The notes under the pieces were generated by a model, which did no database searches, had not been told where the DNA came from, and saw only the letters and a program-made list of their open reading frames with translations. This document shows positions 24,450-31,886 of a stretch of DNA of 64,000 nucleotides, piece after piece (the first letter of the stretch is position 1; each line of letters begins with the position of its first letter). The DNA comes from DASYAE01 sp036501535 (GTDB lineage Bacteria; Actinomycetota; Actinomycetes; Streptomycetales; Catenulisporaceae), in the NCBI GenBank assembly GCA_036501535.1, contig DASYAE010000003.1:1-64000 (forward strand). The letters are read 5' to 3'. A program made the translations under genes and the position numbers.

Positions 24450-26852
24450 TCATTTCGCCGTGGTTGAGCACTGATACAAGGTGCCCGTGCCGCCCGCGCC
24501 GCCCGCGGCCCCCGGCTGGAAGCCGCCGCCACTCGTGCCACTCGTGTTGCTCGTGCCGGTATCGCCGTAGGCGGAGGCGGATATCTCGGTGCAGGCGTCG
24601 CGCACCCAGGTGCTGATCGACGTCGCGGTGCCTGCGCCGCCGCGGCCGCCGCCGAGTGCGCCGCCGCCGGCGGAGTCGACGAGGACGAACTTGACCTCGC
24701 CGGCGTGCACCATCTGCTGGAACGCGGCGAGCGTGGGCTGCGGGACCGACCCGCTGAAGCCGCCCATCGGCAGCAGTTCCTGGCCCGTGGCCTCGATGTA
24801 CGGCGCGACCGAAGACCATGAGGTGGCGGCCATCACGTAGCGGGCGCTGCCACGCCGGGCGTCCACGTACGCCAACAGCCTGCTTTCCTGCGCGGTGAGC
24901 GTGGCGGTGGCGGTCAGACCGAACTCGCTGGCCGACGGTCCGGCGCCGGCGTCGAACGCCGAGCCGTCGTACTGGACGTCGAGCGCTGACAACGACCATG
25001 CCGCGGGCATGGCTATCATCGCCGCCACCGCGGCTACCAGCGTGACCGCGCCGAGCCGGCTGCGTATATGTGGCCTGATCCGGTCCGGTGTGCTCGGCTG
25101 CTCCTGGTCGCCCGCCGCCCGGCGCGGCGCGCGACGCATGATCAGGCCGCCTGCCAACAGGGCCACGGCCAGCGCTCCGACGCAGATCACGACCGGGGTG
25201 AGCCAGGGCAGGAACGAGCTGTAGCCATCGGCGAGATGCACCGTCCAAATCGTCTGCCCTGCCACGACTGCGGGCAGTGCCCATGCCAAGGTGCCGCCAC
25301 GGCGATAGGCGCGGGAGAACTCGACGATGCCGAATGCGGACAGGATGGTGAGCGGAGGGGCGAGCGTGGCCATGTAAGCGGTGTGCGGGATGTCGATCTT
25401 GCTGAAGACGGCCATCGTCGTGGCCAGCCACACACCCCACATCAGCAGGCCGCTGCCGAGCCGGTCGGCCCGCCTGCGCCGGCGGAACCAGCCGGCCAGC
25501 CCGAACGCGAGCGAGGCGAAGGCGAGCGGATACAGCCATCCGATCTGGGTGGCGAACCGGCCGGTGAACAGCTTGTCGATGCCGGTGGCCTGGCTCCCGA
25601 TCCCGGCTGGTCCGCCCCCGCCGCCTCCGCCTGCTCCCGGGAATGCGCCGCCGCCTCGTCCCGCGAACGGAGCGCCCCCGCCCGCCGGCCCGCCGACACC
25701 GTCGGTGTTCCCTGGAACGGTGTCGCCTGGAACGGTGCCGCCGGCGTCGGCAGCACCGGGAGCCGGGAACGAGCCGGCACCCGGGAATCCGCCGCCGACG
25801 GGAGCGGATCCGGGTTCGGCGCCGCGGCCGGGAAGGTCCTGGAGACTTCCGCCGACACCGTCTGCGCCACGGGGTCCTGCTCCCGGCGTGCCGCCGCCTC
25901 CCGAACCGAATCCGTCGACGGCGCCGTTCACGGACACGCCGAACCGGCTGAAGCCGTTGTAGCCGAACACCATCGAGACGGCGCTGTTGTCGGTACTCCC
26001 GTCGATGTAGGGCCGGTCGGGCGCCGGAGTGAAGGTGTACAGCGCGATCCAGGAGAACGACACAGCCCCGGCCACGACCGCGGCCAGCAGCAGGTGGCCG
26101 ATCCGGCGCCGCAGCCCCGGCGTGGCGAGCAGCAGGTATCCGAGCCCGAGCGCGGGCAGGACGATCCACGCCTGCATCATCTTCGCCTGGAACCCGAGCC
26201 CGACCCACATCCCGGCCAGCAGCAGCGAGCGCAGCCGCCTCTCGAGAACGGCACGCTGATATGCATCGGCGGCCAGCACCAGGCACATCGTCAGCGCGCC
26301 GTCCTCCATCGGGTGGCCGAACATCGAGGCGAGCACCGGCGTCAGCGTGAACAGACCGGCGGCCAGCACCGCGGTCTCCGGCCCGGCCCAGCGCCGGGCG
26401 ATCCGGTGCACCACCAGGACACTGATCACGCCCTCGATCACCTGCGGCAGCGTCACCGACCACGCGTGGAAGCCGAAGATCCGGGCCGAGAGCGCCTGCG
26501 GCAGGAACGACCCGGCGAGCTTGTCGATCGTGATCGTGGCGCCGGGATCGAGCGCTCCGTAGAAGAACGCCTTCCAACTGACCGACATGCTCTTCACCGC
26601 GGTCGAGTAAAAGTACGCATACCCGCTGTCGGCGATGTTCCACGAGTACAGCAGCGCGGCCAGAGCCGCGATCGCCAGCAGGACCGGCCGCGACCAGGCG
26701 GGCTGGCCCGCCGGTGACCGCCAGAACTCCCAGTGCCGCCGGGGCCTCGCATCCGGCCGTGCACCGGCCGGGGCCGCCTCGGGGGGAGCGGCGGAATCCG
26801 GGTCGACCGCGTCGTCCGGGGACGCGGAGGTGCTGAAGGGAATTCTGCTCAT
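24450..26852 (-). CDS. GT39-family (ArnT/PMT-like) membrane glycosyltransferase
   Basis: An 800-residue polytopic membrane protein that should transfer a sugar from a polyprenyl-phosphate donor to an extracytoplasmic acceptor. Signs: an acidic first loop (WNIADSGYAYFYSTAVKSM), DPGATITIDKLAGSFLPQAL, LSARIFGFHAWSVTLPQV, and FGHPMEDGALTMCLVLAADA. About residues 345-490 are a long Gly/Pro-rich extracytoplasmic insert, and residues 630-800 a soluble domain (RYVMAATSWSSVAPYIEATG), both seen in the actinobacterial subgroup. ATG 26852 has GAGG 8 bases upstream; longer frames upstream are non-homologous. The acceptor is unknown. No transfer signs. Confidence 0.85.
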   Translation of the reverse strand: MSRIPFSTSASPDDAVDPDSAAPPEAAPAGARPDARPRRHWEFWRSPAGQPAWSRPVLLAIAALAALLYSWNIADSGYAYFYSTAVKSMSVSWKAFFYGALDPGATITIDKLAGSFLPQALSARIFGFHAWSVTLPQVIEGVISVLVVHRIARRWAGPETAVLAAGLFTLTPVLASMFGHPMEDGALTMCLVLAADAYQRAVLERRLRSLLLAGMWVGLGFQAKMMQAWIVLPALGLGYLLLATPGLRRRIGHLLLAAVVAGAVSFSWIALYTFTPAPDRPYIDGSTDNSAVSMVFGYNGFSRFGVSVNGAVDGFGSGGGGTPGAGPRGADGVGGSLQDLPGRGAEPGSAPVGGGFPGAGSFPAPGAADAGGTVPGDTVPGNTDGVGGPAGGGAPFAGRGGGAFPGAGGGGGGGPAGIGSQATGIDKLFTGRFATQIGWLYPLAFASLAFGLAGWFRRRRRADRLGSGLLMWGVWLATTMAVFSKIDIPHTAYMATLAPPLTILSAFGIVEFSRAYRRGGTLAWALPAVVAGQTIWTVHLADGYSSFLPWLTPVVICVGALAVALLAGGLIMRRAPRRAAGDQEQPSTPDRIRPHIRSRLGAVTLVAAVAAMIAMPAAWSLSALDVQYDGSAFDAGAGPSASEFGLTATATLTAQESRLLAYVDARRGSARYVMAATSWSSVAPYIEATGQELLPMGGFSGSVPQPTLAAFQQMVHAGEVKFVLVDSAGGGALGGGRGGAGTATSISTWVRDACTEISASAYGDTGTSNTSGTSGGGFQPGAAGGAGGTGTLYQCSTTAK

Positions 26853-27050
26853 GAGTGTGCCTCGATCTCGCACGACGTTCCCAGTGCTGACAAAGCCTGA
26901 TCGCAGACCGCGGCCCCGACTCCGGTGGCAGGGCGGGCGGAGCCACGCTTGCGAAGCCGGATGAGAGCACGGTGAGACTGCACTGAGAGACCCGTGAAGG
27001 CACAGCATACTGATGACAGAAATGGGCTGCCGTTTACCTTGCCGGGCCGC

Positions 27051-27557
27051 TCAGATGCCGGGCCTGGCTATGCCGGAGCCCTCCCGGAACGTCTCGTCGA
27101 AGGCCGCGTCGAAGGCGGCGGCGGCTTCCGGCAGCCGGCCTCCGGCGGCGGCCAGCGCGAGGTGGTGGTGGAAGTCGCGGGTGGCGACGATGAGCCCGTC
27201 GCGGATCCGCAGTATCTGGATGTTGGCCGCCACGAAGCTGCGCCCGGTCGTGGTGACCCGGCCGCGGTAGTCGAACTCGGCGATGACGACCTCGGGATCG
27301 GCGGTCTCGTAGACCACGATGTTCTCCGCGCGCAGTTCGATCGGCCGCTGCGTGGCGGCCTCGAAGCGGGCGCGCAGCTGCTCGCGCCCCTCGACCCGGT
27401 CCGGCGCGGGGAGGGAGAAGGGGATCTCGGCGACGGCGTCCTCGGCGTAGAAGTCGGCCAGCTCGGTCCATCTGCCCTCGCTGATGGCCCCGATGAAGGC
27501 GAGGAAGACCTCGCGCGGCGTCCGGGTGGTGGGAATGGTGTCGGCGGTGTCGGACAT
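27051..27557 (-). CDS. SnoaL-like / NTF2-fold protein
   Basis: A 168-residue protein with the NTF2-like cone fold of the SnoaL family: helix PREVFLAFIGAISEGRWTELADFYAEDAVAEIPF, then EGREQLRARFEAA, and strands EVVIAEFDYRGRVTTTGRSF, VAANIQILRIRDGLIVATRDFHHHLAL. Members are polyketide cyclases, isomerases or binding proteins; the substrate here cannot be assigned. ATG 27557 has GGGAG upstream. It is divergent from the TetR gene at 27675, with two shared palindromes between, so it is very likely the TetR target. Confidence 0.85.
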   Translation of the reverse strand: MSDTADTIPTTRTPREVFLAFIGAISEGRWTELADFYAEDAVAEIPFSLPAPDRVEGREQLRARFEAATQRPIELRAENIVVYETADPEVVIAEFDYRGRVTTTGRSFVAANIQILRIRDGLIVATRDFHHHLALAAAGGRLPEAAAAFDAAFDETFREGSGIARPGI

Positions 27558-27580
27558 GGTTTTCTCCCGTGAACTCGATA

Positions 27581-27628
27581 GAGTCGGAGTCGTGACTCCG
27601 ATTCAACGATACGGACTGATGACTCCGT
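27581..27628. promoter_or_regulatory. Twin palindromic operators between the SnoaL-like and TetR genes
   Basis: Site 1 (27581-27604) is GAGTCGGAGT-CGTG-ACTCCGATTC, with arms matching at 9 of 10. Site 2 (27611-27628) is ACGGACT-GATG-ACTCCGT, with arms matching at 6 of 7. Both share CGGAST-N4-ACTCCG and their centres are 27 bases apart. They sit in the 117-base divergent gap, the usual place for a TetR dimer pair. Confidence 0.65.
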
Positions 27629-27674
27629 TTGTCTACCGTTTTCTCGGGCACCGCGGATTCCGGGGCGGATTCCG

Positions 27675-28277
27675 GTGAGCCCGCCGGCGAACCTGCGCGC
27701 GGACGCGCGCCGCAACCGTGCTCGCGTGCTCGAGGCCGCTGAGGCGGTCTTCGCGGCGAAGGGCACCGGCGCGTCGACCGAGGAGGTCGCGAAGGCCGCC
27801 GGAGTCGGCGTGGGCACCGTCTTCCGGCACTTCCCGACCAAGCAGTCGCTGCTCGAGGCGGTCTTCCTGGAGCACCTGCGCGCCGTGGGCGACCAGGGCC
27901 GCGCGCTCAGCGAGTCGAGGCCGCCCGGCGAGGCCTTCTACGACTTCTTCACCCTCGTGGTGAACCAGGCCTCGACGAAGAACGCCCTGGCCGACGCGCT
28001 GGAGAGCACCGGCGTGGATCCGATGGCGACGGCGTCGGACTCGGCGCACCAGTTGGGCGTGCTGTTCGAGCAGATGCTCCGCGACGGGCAGCGGGCCGGC
28101 GCGGTGCGCGACGACATCGGCGTGGCGGAGATCAAGACCCTGCTGATCGGCCTGGCGCGCGCGGCCGAGTCCCCGGTCGCGGACCCGGAGGCGGGCTCGG
28201 GTGCCCTCTCCGTCGTGCTCGACGGCCTGCGGCCGCACGCCACGGCACGCGCGGAGGGAGAGCGTCCAAAACGTTGA
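27675..28277 (+). CDS. TetR-family transcriptional regulator
   Basis: A 200-residue repressor. Residues 8-55 are the TetR helix-turn-helix (NRARVLEAAEAVFAAKG, then TEEVAKAAGVGVGTVFRHFPTKQSLLEAVF). The rest is an all-helical ligand and dimer domain of the SbtR-like kind (C-terminal DGQRAGAVRDDIGVAEIKTLLIGLARA). GTG 27675 is the start; the ribosome site is weak. It is divergent from the SnoaL-like gene. Its TGA (28275-28277) lies inside the palindrome controlling the next gene, so the units are packed without space. Confidence 0.85.
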   Translation: MSPPANLRADARRNRARVLEAAEAVFAAKGTGASTEEVAKAAGVGVGTVFRHFPTKQSLLEAVFLEHLRAVGDQGRALSESRPPGEAFYDFFTLVVNQASTKNALADALESTGVDPMATASDSAHQLGVLFEQMLRDGQRAGAVRDDIGVAEIKTLLIGLARAAESPVADPEAGSGALSVVLDGLRPHATARAEGERPKR

Positions 28278-28302
28278 CACTGTCATATGACAGTGTCATC
28301 AT
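28274..28302 (+). promoter_or_regulatory. MerR-type promoter with a 24-bp perfect palindrome as spacer
   Basis: -35 TTGACA (28274-28279) and -10-like CATCAT (28297-28302) are separated by 17 bases. The palindrome 28275-28298 fills the spacer. It consists of TGACACTGTCA, TA, then TGACAGTGTCA, and each 11-base half is itself palindromic. The ATG at 28309 starts 7 bases after the -10, so the transcript is probably leaderless. MerR proteins typically bind between -35 and -10. A third copy of TGACACTGTCA lies inside the gene at 28806-28816. Confidence 0.6.
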
Positions 28303-28308
28303 CGAGGC

Positions 28309-29127
28309 ATGGACGGTGCCGCGCAGTGGACCCTCGATGAACTCTCCGAGTTGGTCGCCGGTGCGCTGCGGGTGGACTACCACGGGCAGCCGAGCCGCCG
28401 GGTGCGCGAGGTGCCGGATCGGCGGACGATCCGCTGGTACACGACGATCGGCCTGCTCGACCGGCCCGCGGCGATGCGGGGCCGCACGGCCCTGTACGGA
28501 CGTCGGCACCTGATTCAGCTCGTCGCGGTCAAGCGGCTCCAGGCCCAAGGGCGTTCGCTGGTCGACGTCCAGTCGGCGTTGGTGGGTGCCACTGACGCAG
28601 CGCTCGAGGACATCGCCCGGATTCCGGTCGGCGCGGCCGAGAGCAACGGCTCGGCCGACGTGGCCGCGGAGGAGCCCGAAGCTGTCGGTTCGCAGGTCCC
28701 GGCCCCGTTGCCAACACCGGCCCAGGCTGTGGCACCGGCCCGCAGCACGCTGCGATTCTGGGCGGCGGGACCGGCGGCGCCCGGCGTTGAATGCGGCACC
28801 GAAGATGACACTGTCACCGTCGCGGCCGGCGGAGACGGAACGAACAGTGCGAGAACGGTGAAAAGCAGCGGAAGCGGCGAAAGCACCGACGACACAGAGA
28901 TTACCGAAAGCACTGAGAGCACCGGGGCCGCCGCTCTGCATCAGCCCACTGCGACCCCGGTCCCCGCGCTGCGGCTCGGCTCCGGCGTCGCGCTGCTGCT
29001 CGGCTCGGCCGGCCGGACGCCGACCGCCGAGGACGCTCGGCTGATCGGCGAGGCGGCCGGGCCGCTGCTCGACCTTTTGAACCGGCTCGGTCTCGACCTG
29101 CCGGGCCCCGGGAGGGAGATTCGATGA
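28309..29127 (+). CDS. MerR-like helix-turn-helix regulator
   Basis: A 272-residue protein. Residues 7-85 form a MerR-type DNA-binding domain: WTLDELSELVAGAL, RRVREVPDRRTIRWYTTIGLLDRPAAMRGRTALYGRRHLIQL and VAVKRLQAQGRSLVDVQ. The middle (100-215) is low-complexity, with a Ser/Thr/Glu-rich run (STDDTEITESTESTG), and the C-terminus has a short helical domain (LIGEAAGPLLDLLNRLGLDL). It has no cysteine metal site, so it is not a classical metal sensor. Its stop overlaps the ATG of the VIT/vWA gene (ATGA). The two are one unit, and the regulator most likely controls it through the palindrome at its own promoter. Confidence 0.8.
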   Translation: MDGAAQWTLDELSELVAGALRVDYHGQPSRRVREVPDRRTIRWYTTIGLLDRPAAMRGRTALYGRRHLIQLVAVKRLQAQGRSLVDVQSALVGATDAALEDIARIPVGAAESNGSADVAAEEPEAVGSQVPAPLPTPAQAVAPARSTLRFWAAGPAAPGVECGTEDDTVTVAAGGDGTNSARTVKSSGSGESTDDTEITESTESTGAAALHQPTATPVPALRLGSGVALLLGSAGRTPTAEDARLIGEAAGPLLDLLNRLGLDLPGPGREIR

Positions 29128-31790
29128 GCACGCCAGTACGAATCATGGACGCGGACGAACTCGCGCATTTCACCGGGACCGTCCCGCAGCCGGCCGGAAC
29201 CCCGGCAGGCGCCGCCGGAATCGCCGTCGCCGACCCGGACACGGGGCTCGGCGCGCTCTCGACCGAGCGCGGCAACCTTCCGCTCGAGGCGATCGACCTG
29301 CGCGCCGCGGTCAGCGGCCTGGCGGTCGCGACCGACCTGGCCCAGACCTTCCGCAACCCCTACGGGGAGCCGCTGGAGGCCACGTACGTCTTCCCCCTCC
29401 CGGACCGCGCCGCGGTGACGGCGCTGCGGATGGAGGCCGACGGCCGCGTCATCGAGGGCATACTCAAGGAGCGCGGCGAGGCGCGCGCCGACTACGACCG
29501 CGCGGTCGCGGAGGGCCGGCGCGCGTCGATCGCCGAACAGGAGCGCTCGGACGTGTTCACGCTCCGGGTCGGCAACATCATGCCGGGGGAGCGCGTCGTC
29601 GTGCGGCTCTCGCTGGCCGGGCTGCTGCCCTTCGAGGACGGCGCCGCGACCTTCCGGTTCCCGCTCGTCCTCGCTCCGCGCTACATCCCCGGCGCGGCGC
29701 TGCCCGGCAGCCAGGTCGGCGACGGCACCGCTGCGGACACCGACGCCGTGCCCGACGCCTCGCGGATCTCCCCGCCGGTGCTGCTGCCCGGTTTCCCGAG
29801 CCCGGTGCGGCTCTCCGCAGAAGTCGACATCGACCCGGCCGGGATGCCGGTGCCCGAGGTCCGCTCCAGCCTGCACTCAGTGCTCGTAGACCGGGCGGAC
29901 GCGCCCGAAGGCGGCCTGCGCGTGCGCATGGTCCCCGGCGAGCGCGCGGACTGCGACTTCGTCCTGCGGCTCGGATTCGGCTCGCCGGACGTGGTGACGA
30001 CGTCGCTGGCCGTCCGCATGGACCCGCACGAGAACAAGGACAAGGACGAGGACGAGGACGAAGACGCCTCGCCCGAAGCCGCCGCGTCGCAGGGCACGTT
30101 CGCGCTCACCATCGTCCCGCCGACCGGCACCGGGCCGGGCCGGCCGAAGGACGTGGCGCTGCTGCTGGACCGCTCCGGCAGCATGAGCGGCTGGAAGATC
30201 GTGGCCGCCCGCCGCGCCGCGGCCCGGATCATCGACTCGCTCGCACCCGCCGACCGTTTCTCCGTCTGGACCTTCGACCACGCCATCCAGCGGCCGGAGA
30301 ACCTGCCCACCGGGCTCGTGCCGGCCGGCGACCGGTTCCGGTTCCGCGCCGTCGAGCATCTCGCCTCGGTCGACGCGGGCGGCGGCACCGAGATACTCGA
30401 GCCGCTGCGTCAGGCCCTCGACCTGCTCGTCAACGCGCCGCAGCCGCTCGACGCGGACGCCGCGGACGGCCCGCGCGACCGAGTCCTGGTGCTGGTGACG
30501 GACGGCCAGGTTGGCAACGAGGACCAGATCCTGCGCTCCCTCGCGCCCAAGCTCGGGGAGGTGCGGGTACACACCGTCGGCGTCGACACAGCGGTGCACG
30601 AGGGCTTCCTGCGCAGCCTCGCGGTGCTCGGCGGCGGCCGCTGCGAGCTGGTCGAGTCCGAGGACCGGCTCGACGAGGCCATGCGCGCCATCCACCACCG
30701 GATCGCCACGCCGCTGGTCAGCGGGCTGCGCATCGATGACCGCGGCCTCGGCGTCGACCTGGCCTCGCTCAGCCCGGCCCGGCTGCCCGACCTGTTCGCC
30801 GGCGCCCCGGTCGTGATCACCGGGCGGCTGCGCGGCGCGGGCCAAGGCAGCGTGGAGGTGACCGGGCTCGCCGTCGACGGCTCGGCCTGGCAGCGCACGA
30901 TCGCGGCCGTGCCCGGCGACAACGCGGGCCTCGCCGCGCTGTGGGCCCGCAACCGGATCAGGGATCTGGAGGACCGCTACGCCGCCGGCCGCGGCCACGC
31001 GACCGCGGTGGAGCGCGAGATCACCGAGACCTCGCTGCGATTCAACGTCCTGTGCCGGTTCACCGCCTTCGCCGCCGTCGACGAGCGCGTGGTGAACGAA
31101 GGCGGGGCGATGCGCCGCGTGGTCCAGCCGGTCGAGTCGCCGCGCGGTTGGGCGATGTTCAGTGAATCCGCCGAGGAGTCCACAAGGCACTTCACCGCAC
31201 CGGCCGTCGGTGCCGCGGCTCCCATGATGGCCATGGCGCCGCTGATGGAGGCGCCTCCCGACGGCGCCATGCCGACGGCCGCACCGGAGCCGCCCGCTGC
31301 ACCTCTGCCGCAGGCCGCGAGCGGGGTGGGGTTCGCCAAGCGGCGCAGCGTCGGGGCGGCCGCCCTTGGCGGCCCGCTTGCGCGCGAGCGCGGCGAGATG
31401 GCTCCGCGGGCCCCGATGCCGGCGATGCTGCCGCCGCTTCCGTCCGACGTGCGGCGGTTCGCCGTCGAGGCACGACTGAAGCTGCGTCAGCTCGCCGATC
31501 GGCCGCTGCCGGAGCGGGCGGAGTACCTGCGCACGCTCAGCGCCGAGATCCGGCAGCGGCTGGCGGCCCTGAGCACCGCCGCGATCGACATGTTCGGGCC
31601 CTGGGTTCACATCCTGCGCAGCCTGGAAGGCGAACTCGCCGCGGTGCCGGCTGCCGACGCCGTGGCGCTGCAGCGGCTGTGGCTGCGGGCGATCGACCTG
31701 TTCGACGCGATGGCCGGCGGCGAGGAGCCGGCGCAGCCGCAGCCCGCGGAACAGGGGCGCCGCGGCACGGCGTTCTGGAAGCGCGGGTAG
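29124..31790 (+). CDS. VIT and von Willebrand factor A domain protein
   Basis: An 888-residue protein. About residues 45-165 are a VIT (vault/inter-alpha-trypsin) domain: DLAQTFRNPYGEPLEATYVFPLPDRAAV in part, then GEARADYDRAVAEGRRASIAEQ. Residues about 340-520 are vWA with a MIDAS metal site D349-R-S351-G-S353, plus a later TDG. An acidic run (KDKDEDEDEDAS) precedes it. The C-terminal third has a Pro/Ala/Met-rich linker and a helical tail. No signal peptide is seen, so it is cytoplasmic. Such proteins are thought to be metal-dependent interaction platforms; no enzyme activity is implied. It is translated together with the MerR regulator and ends before a strong hairpin. Confidence 0.88.
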   Translation: MSTPVRIMDADELAHFTGTVPQPAGTPAGAAGIAVADPDTGLGALSTERGNLPLEAIDLRAAVSGLAVATDLAQTFRNPYGEPLEATYVFPLPDRAAVTALRMEADGRVIEGILKERGEARADYDRAVAEGRRASIAEQERSDVFTLRVGNIMPGERVVVRLSLAGLLPFEDGAATFRFPLVLAPRYIPGAALPGSQVGDGTAADTDAVPDASRISPPVLLPGFPSPVRLSAEVDIDPAGMPVPEVRSSLHSVLVDRADAPEGGLRVRMVPGERADCDFVLRLGFGSPDVVTTSLAVRMDPHENKDKDEDEDEDASPEAAASQGTFALTIVPPTGTGPGRPKDVALLLDRSGSMSGWKIVAARRAAARIIDSLAPADRFSVWTFDHAIQRPENLPTGLVPAGDRFRFRAVEHLASVDAGGGTEILEPLRQALDLLVNAPQPLDADAADGPRDRVLVLVTDGQVGNEDQILRSLAPKLGEVRVHTVGVDTAVHEGFLRSLAVLGGGRCELVESEDRLDEAMRAIHHRIATPLVSGLRIDDRGLGVDLASLSPARLPDLFAGAPVVITGRLRGAGQGSVEVTGLAVDGSAWQRTIAAVPGDNAGLAALWARNRIRDLEDRYAAGRGHATAVEREITETSLRFNVLCRFTAFAAVDERVVNEGGAMRRVVQPVESPRGWAMFSESAEESTRHFTAPAVGAAAPMMAMAPLMEAPPDGAMPTAAPEPPAAPLPQAASGVGFAKRRSVGAAALGGPLARERGEMAPRAPMPAMLPPLPSDVRRFAVEARLKLRQLADRPLPERAEYLRTLSAEIRQRLAALSTAAIDMFGPWVHILRSLEGELAAVPAADAVALQRLWLRAIDLFDAMAGGEEPAQPQPAEQGRRGTAFWKRG

Positions 31791-31820
31791 GCAGGAAGCG
31801 AATTTCCTTCAAAGCACGCA

Positions 31821-31852
31821 GCGCGGCGGCGGACTCTCGTCCGCCGCCGCGC
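31821..31852. terminator. Bidirectional hairpin between the VIT/vWA and GH92 genes
   Basis: Perfect 14-bp stem (arm GCGCGGCGGCGGAC, 31821-31834 with 31839-31852) and a TCTC loop. It lies 31 bases past the VIT/vWA stop and 35 before the GH92 stop on the other strand, so it can end both transcripts. Confidence 0.75.
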
Positions 31853-31886
31853 CGGTTCTCGCTGCTGTGTTAGTTAGACCGGACTG

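Noticed and set aside
24256..27003. 915-codon minus-strand frame
   Set aside because: Same strand as the GT39 gene but out of frame, Arg-rich, no hydrophobic pattern; the GT39 frame carries all motifs.
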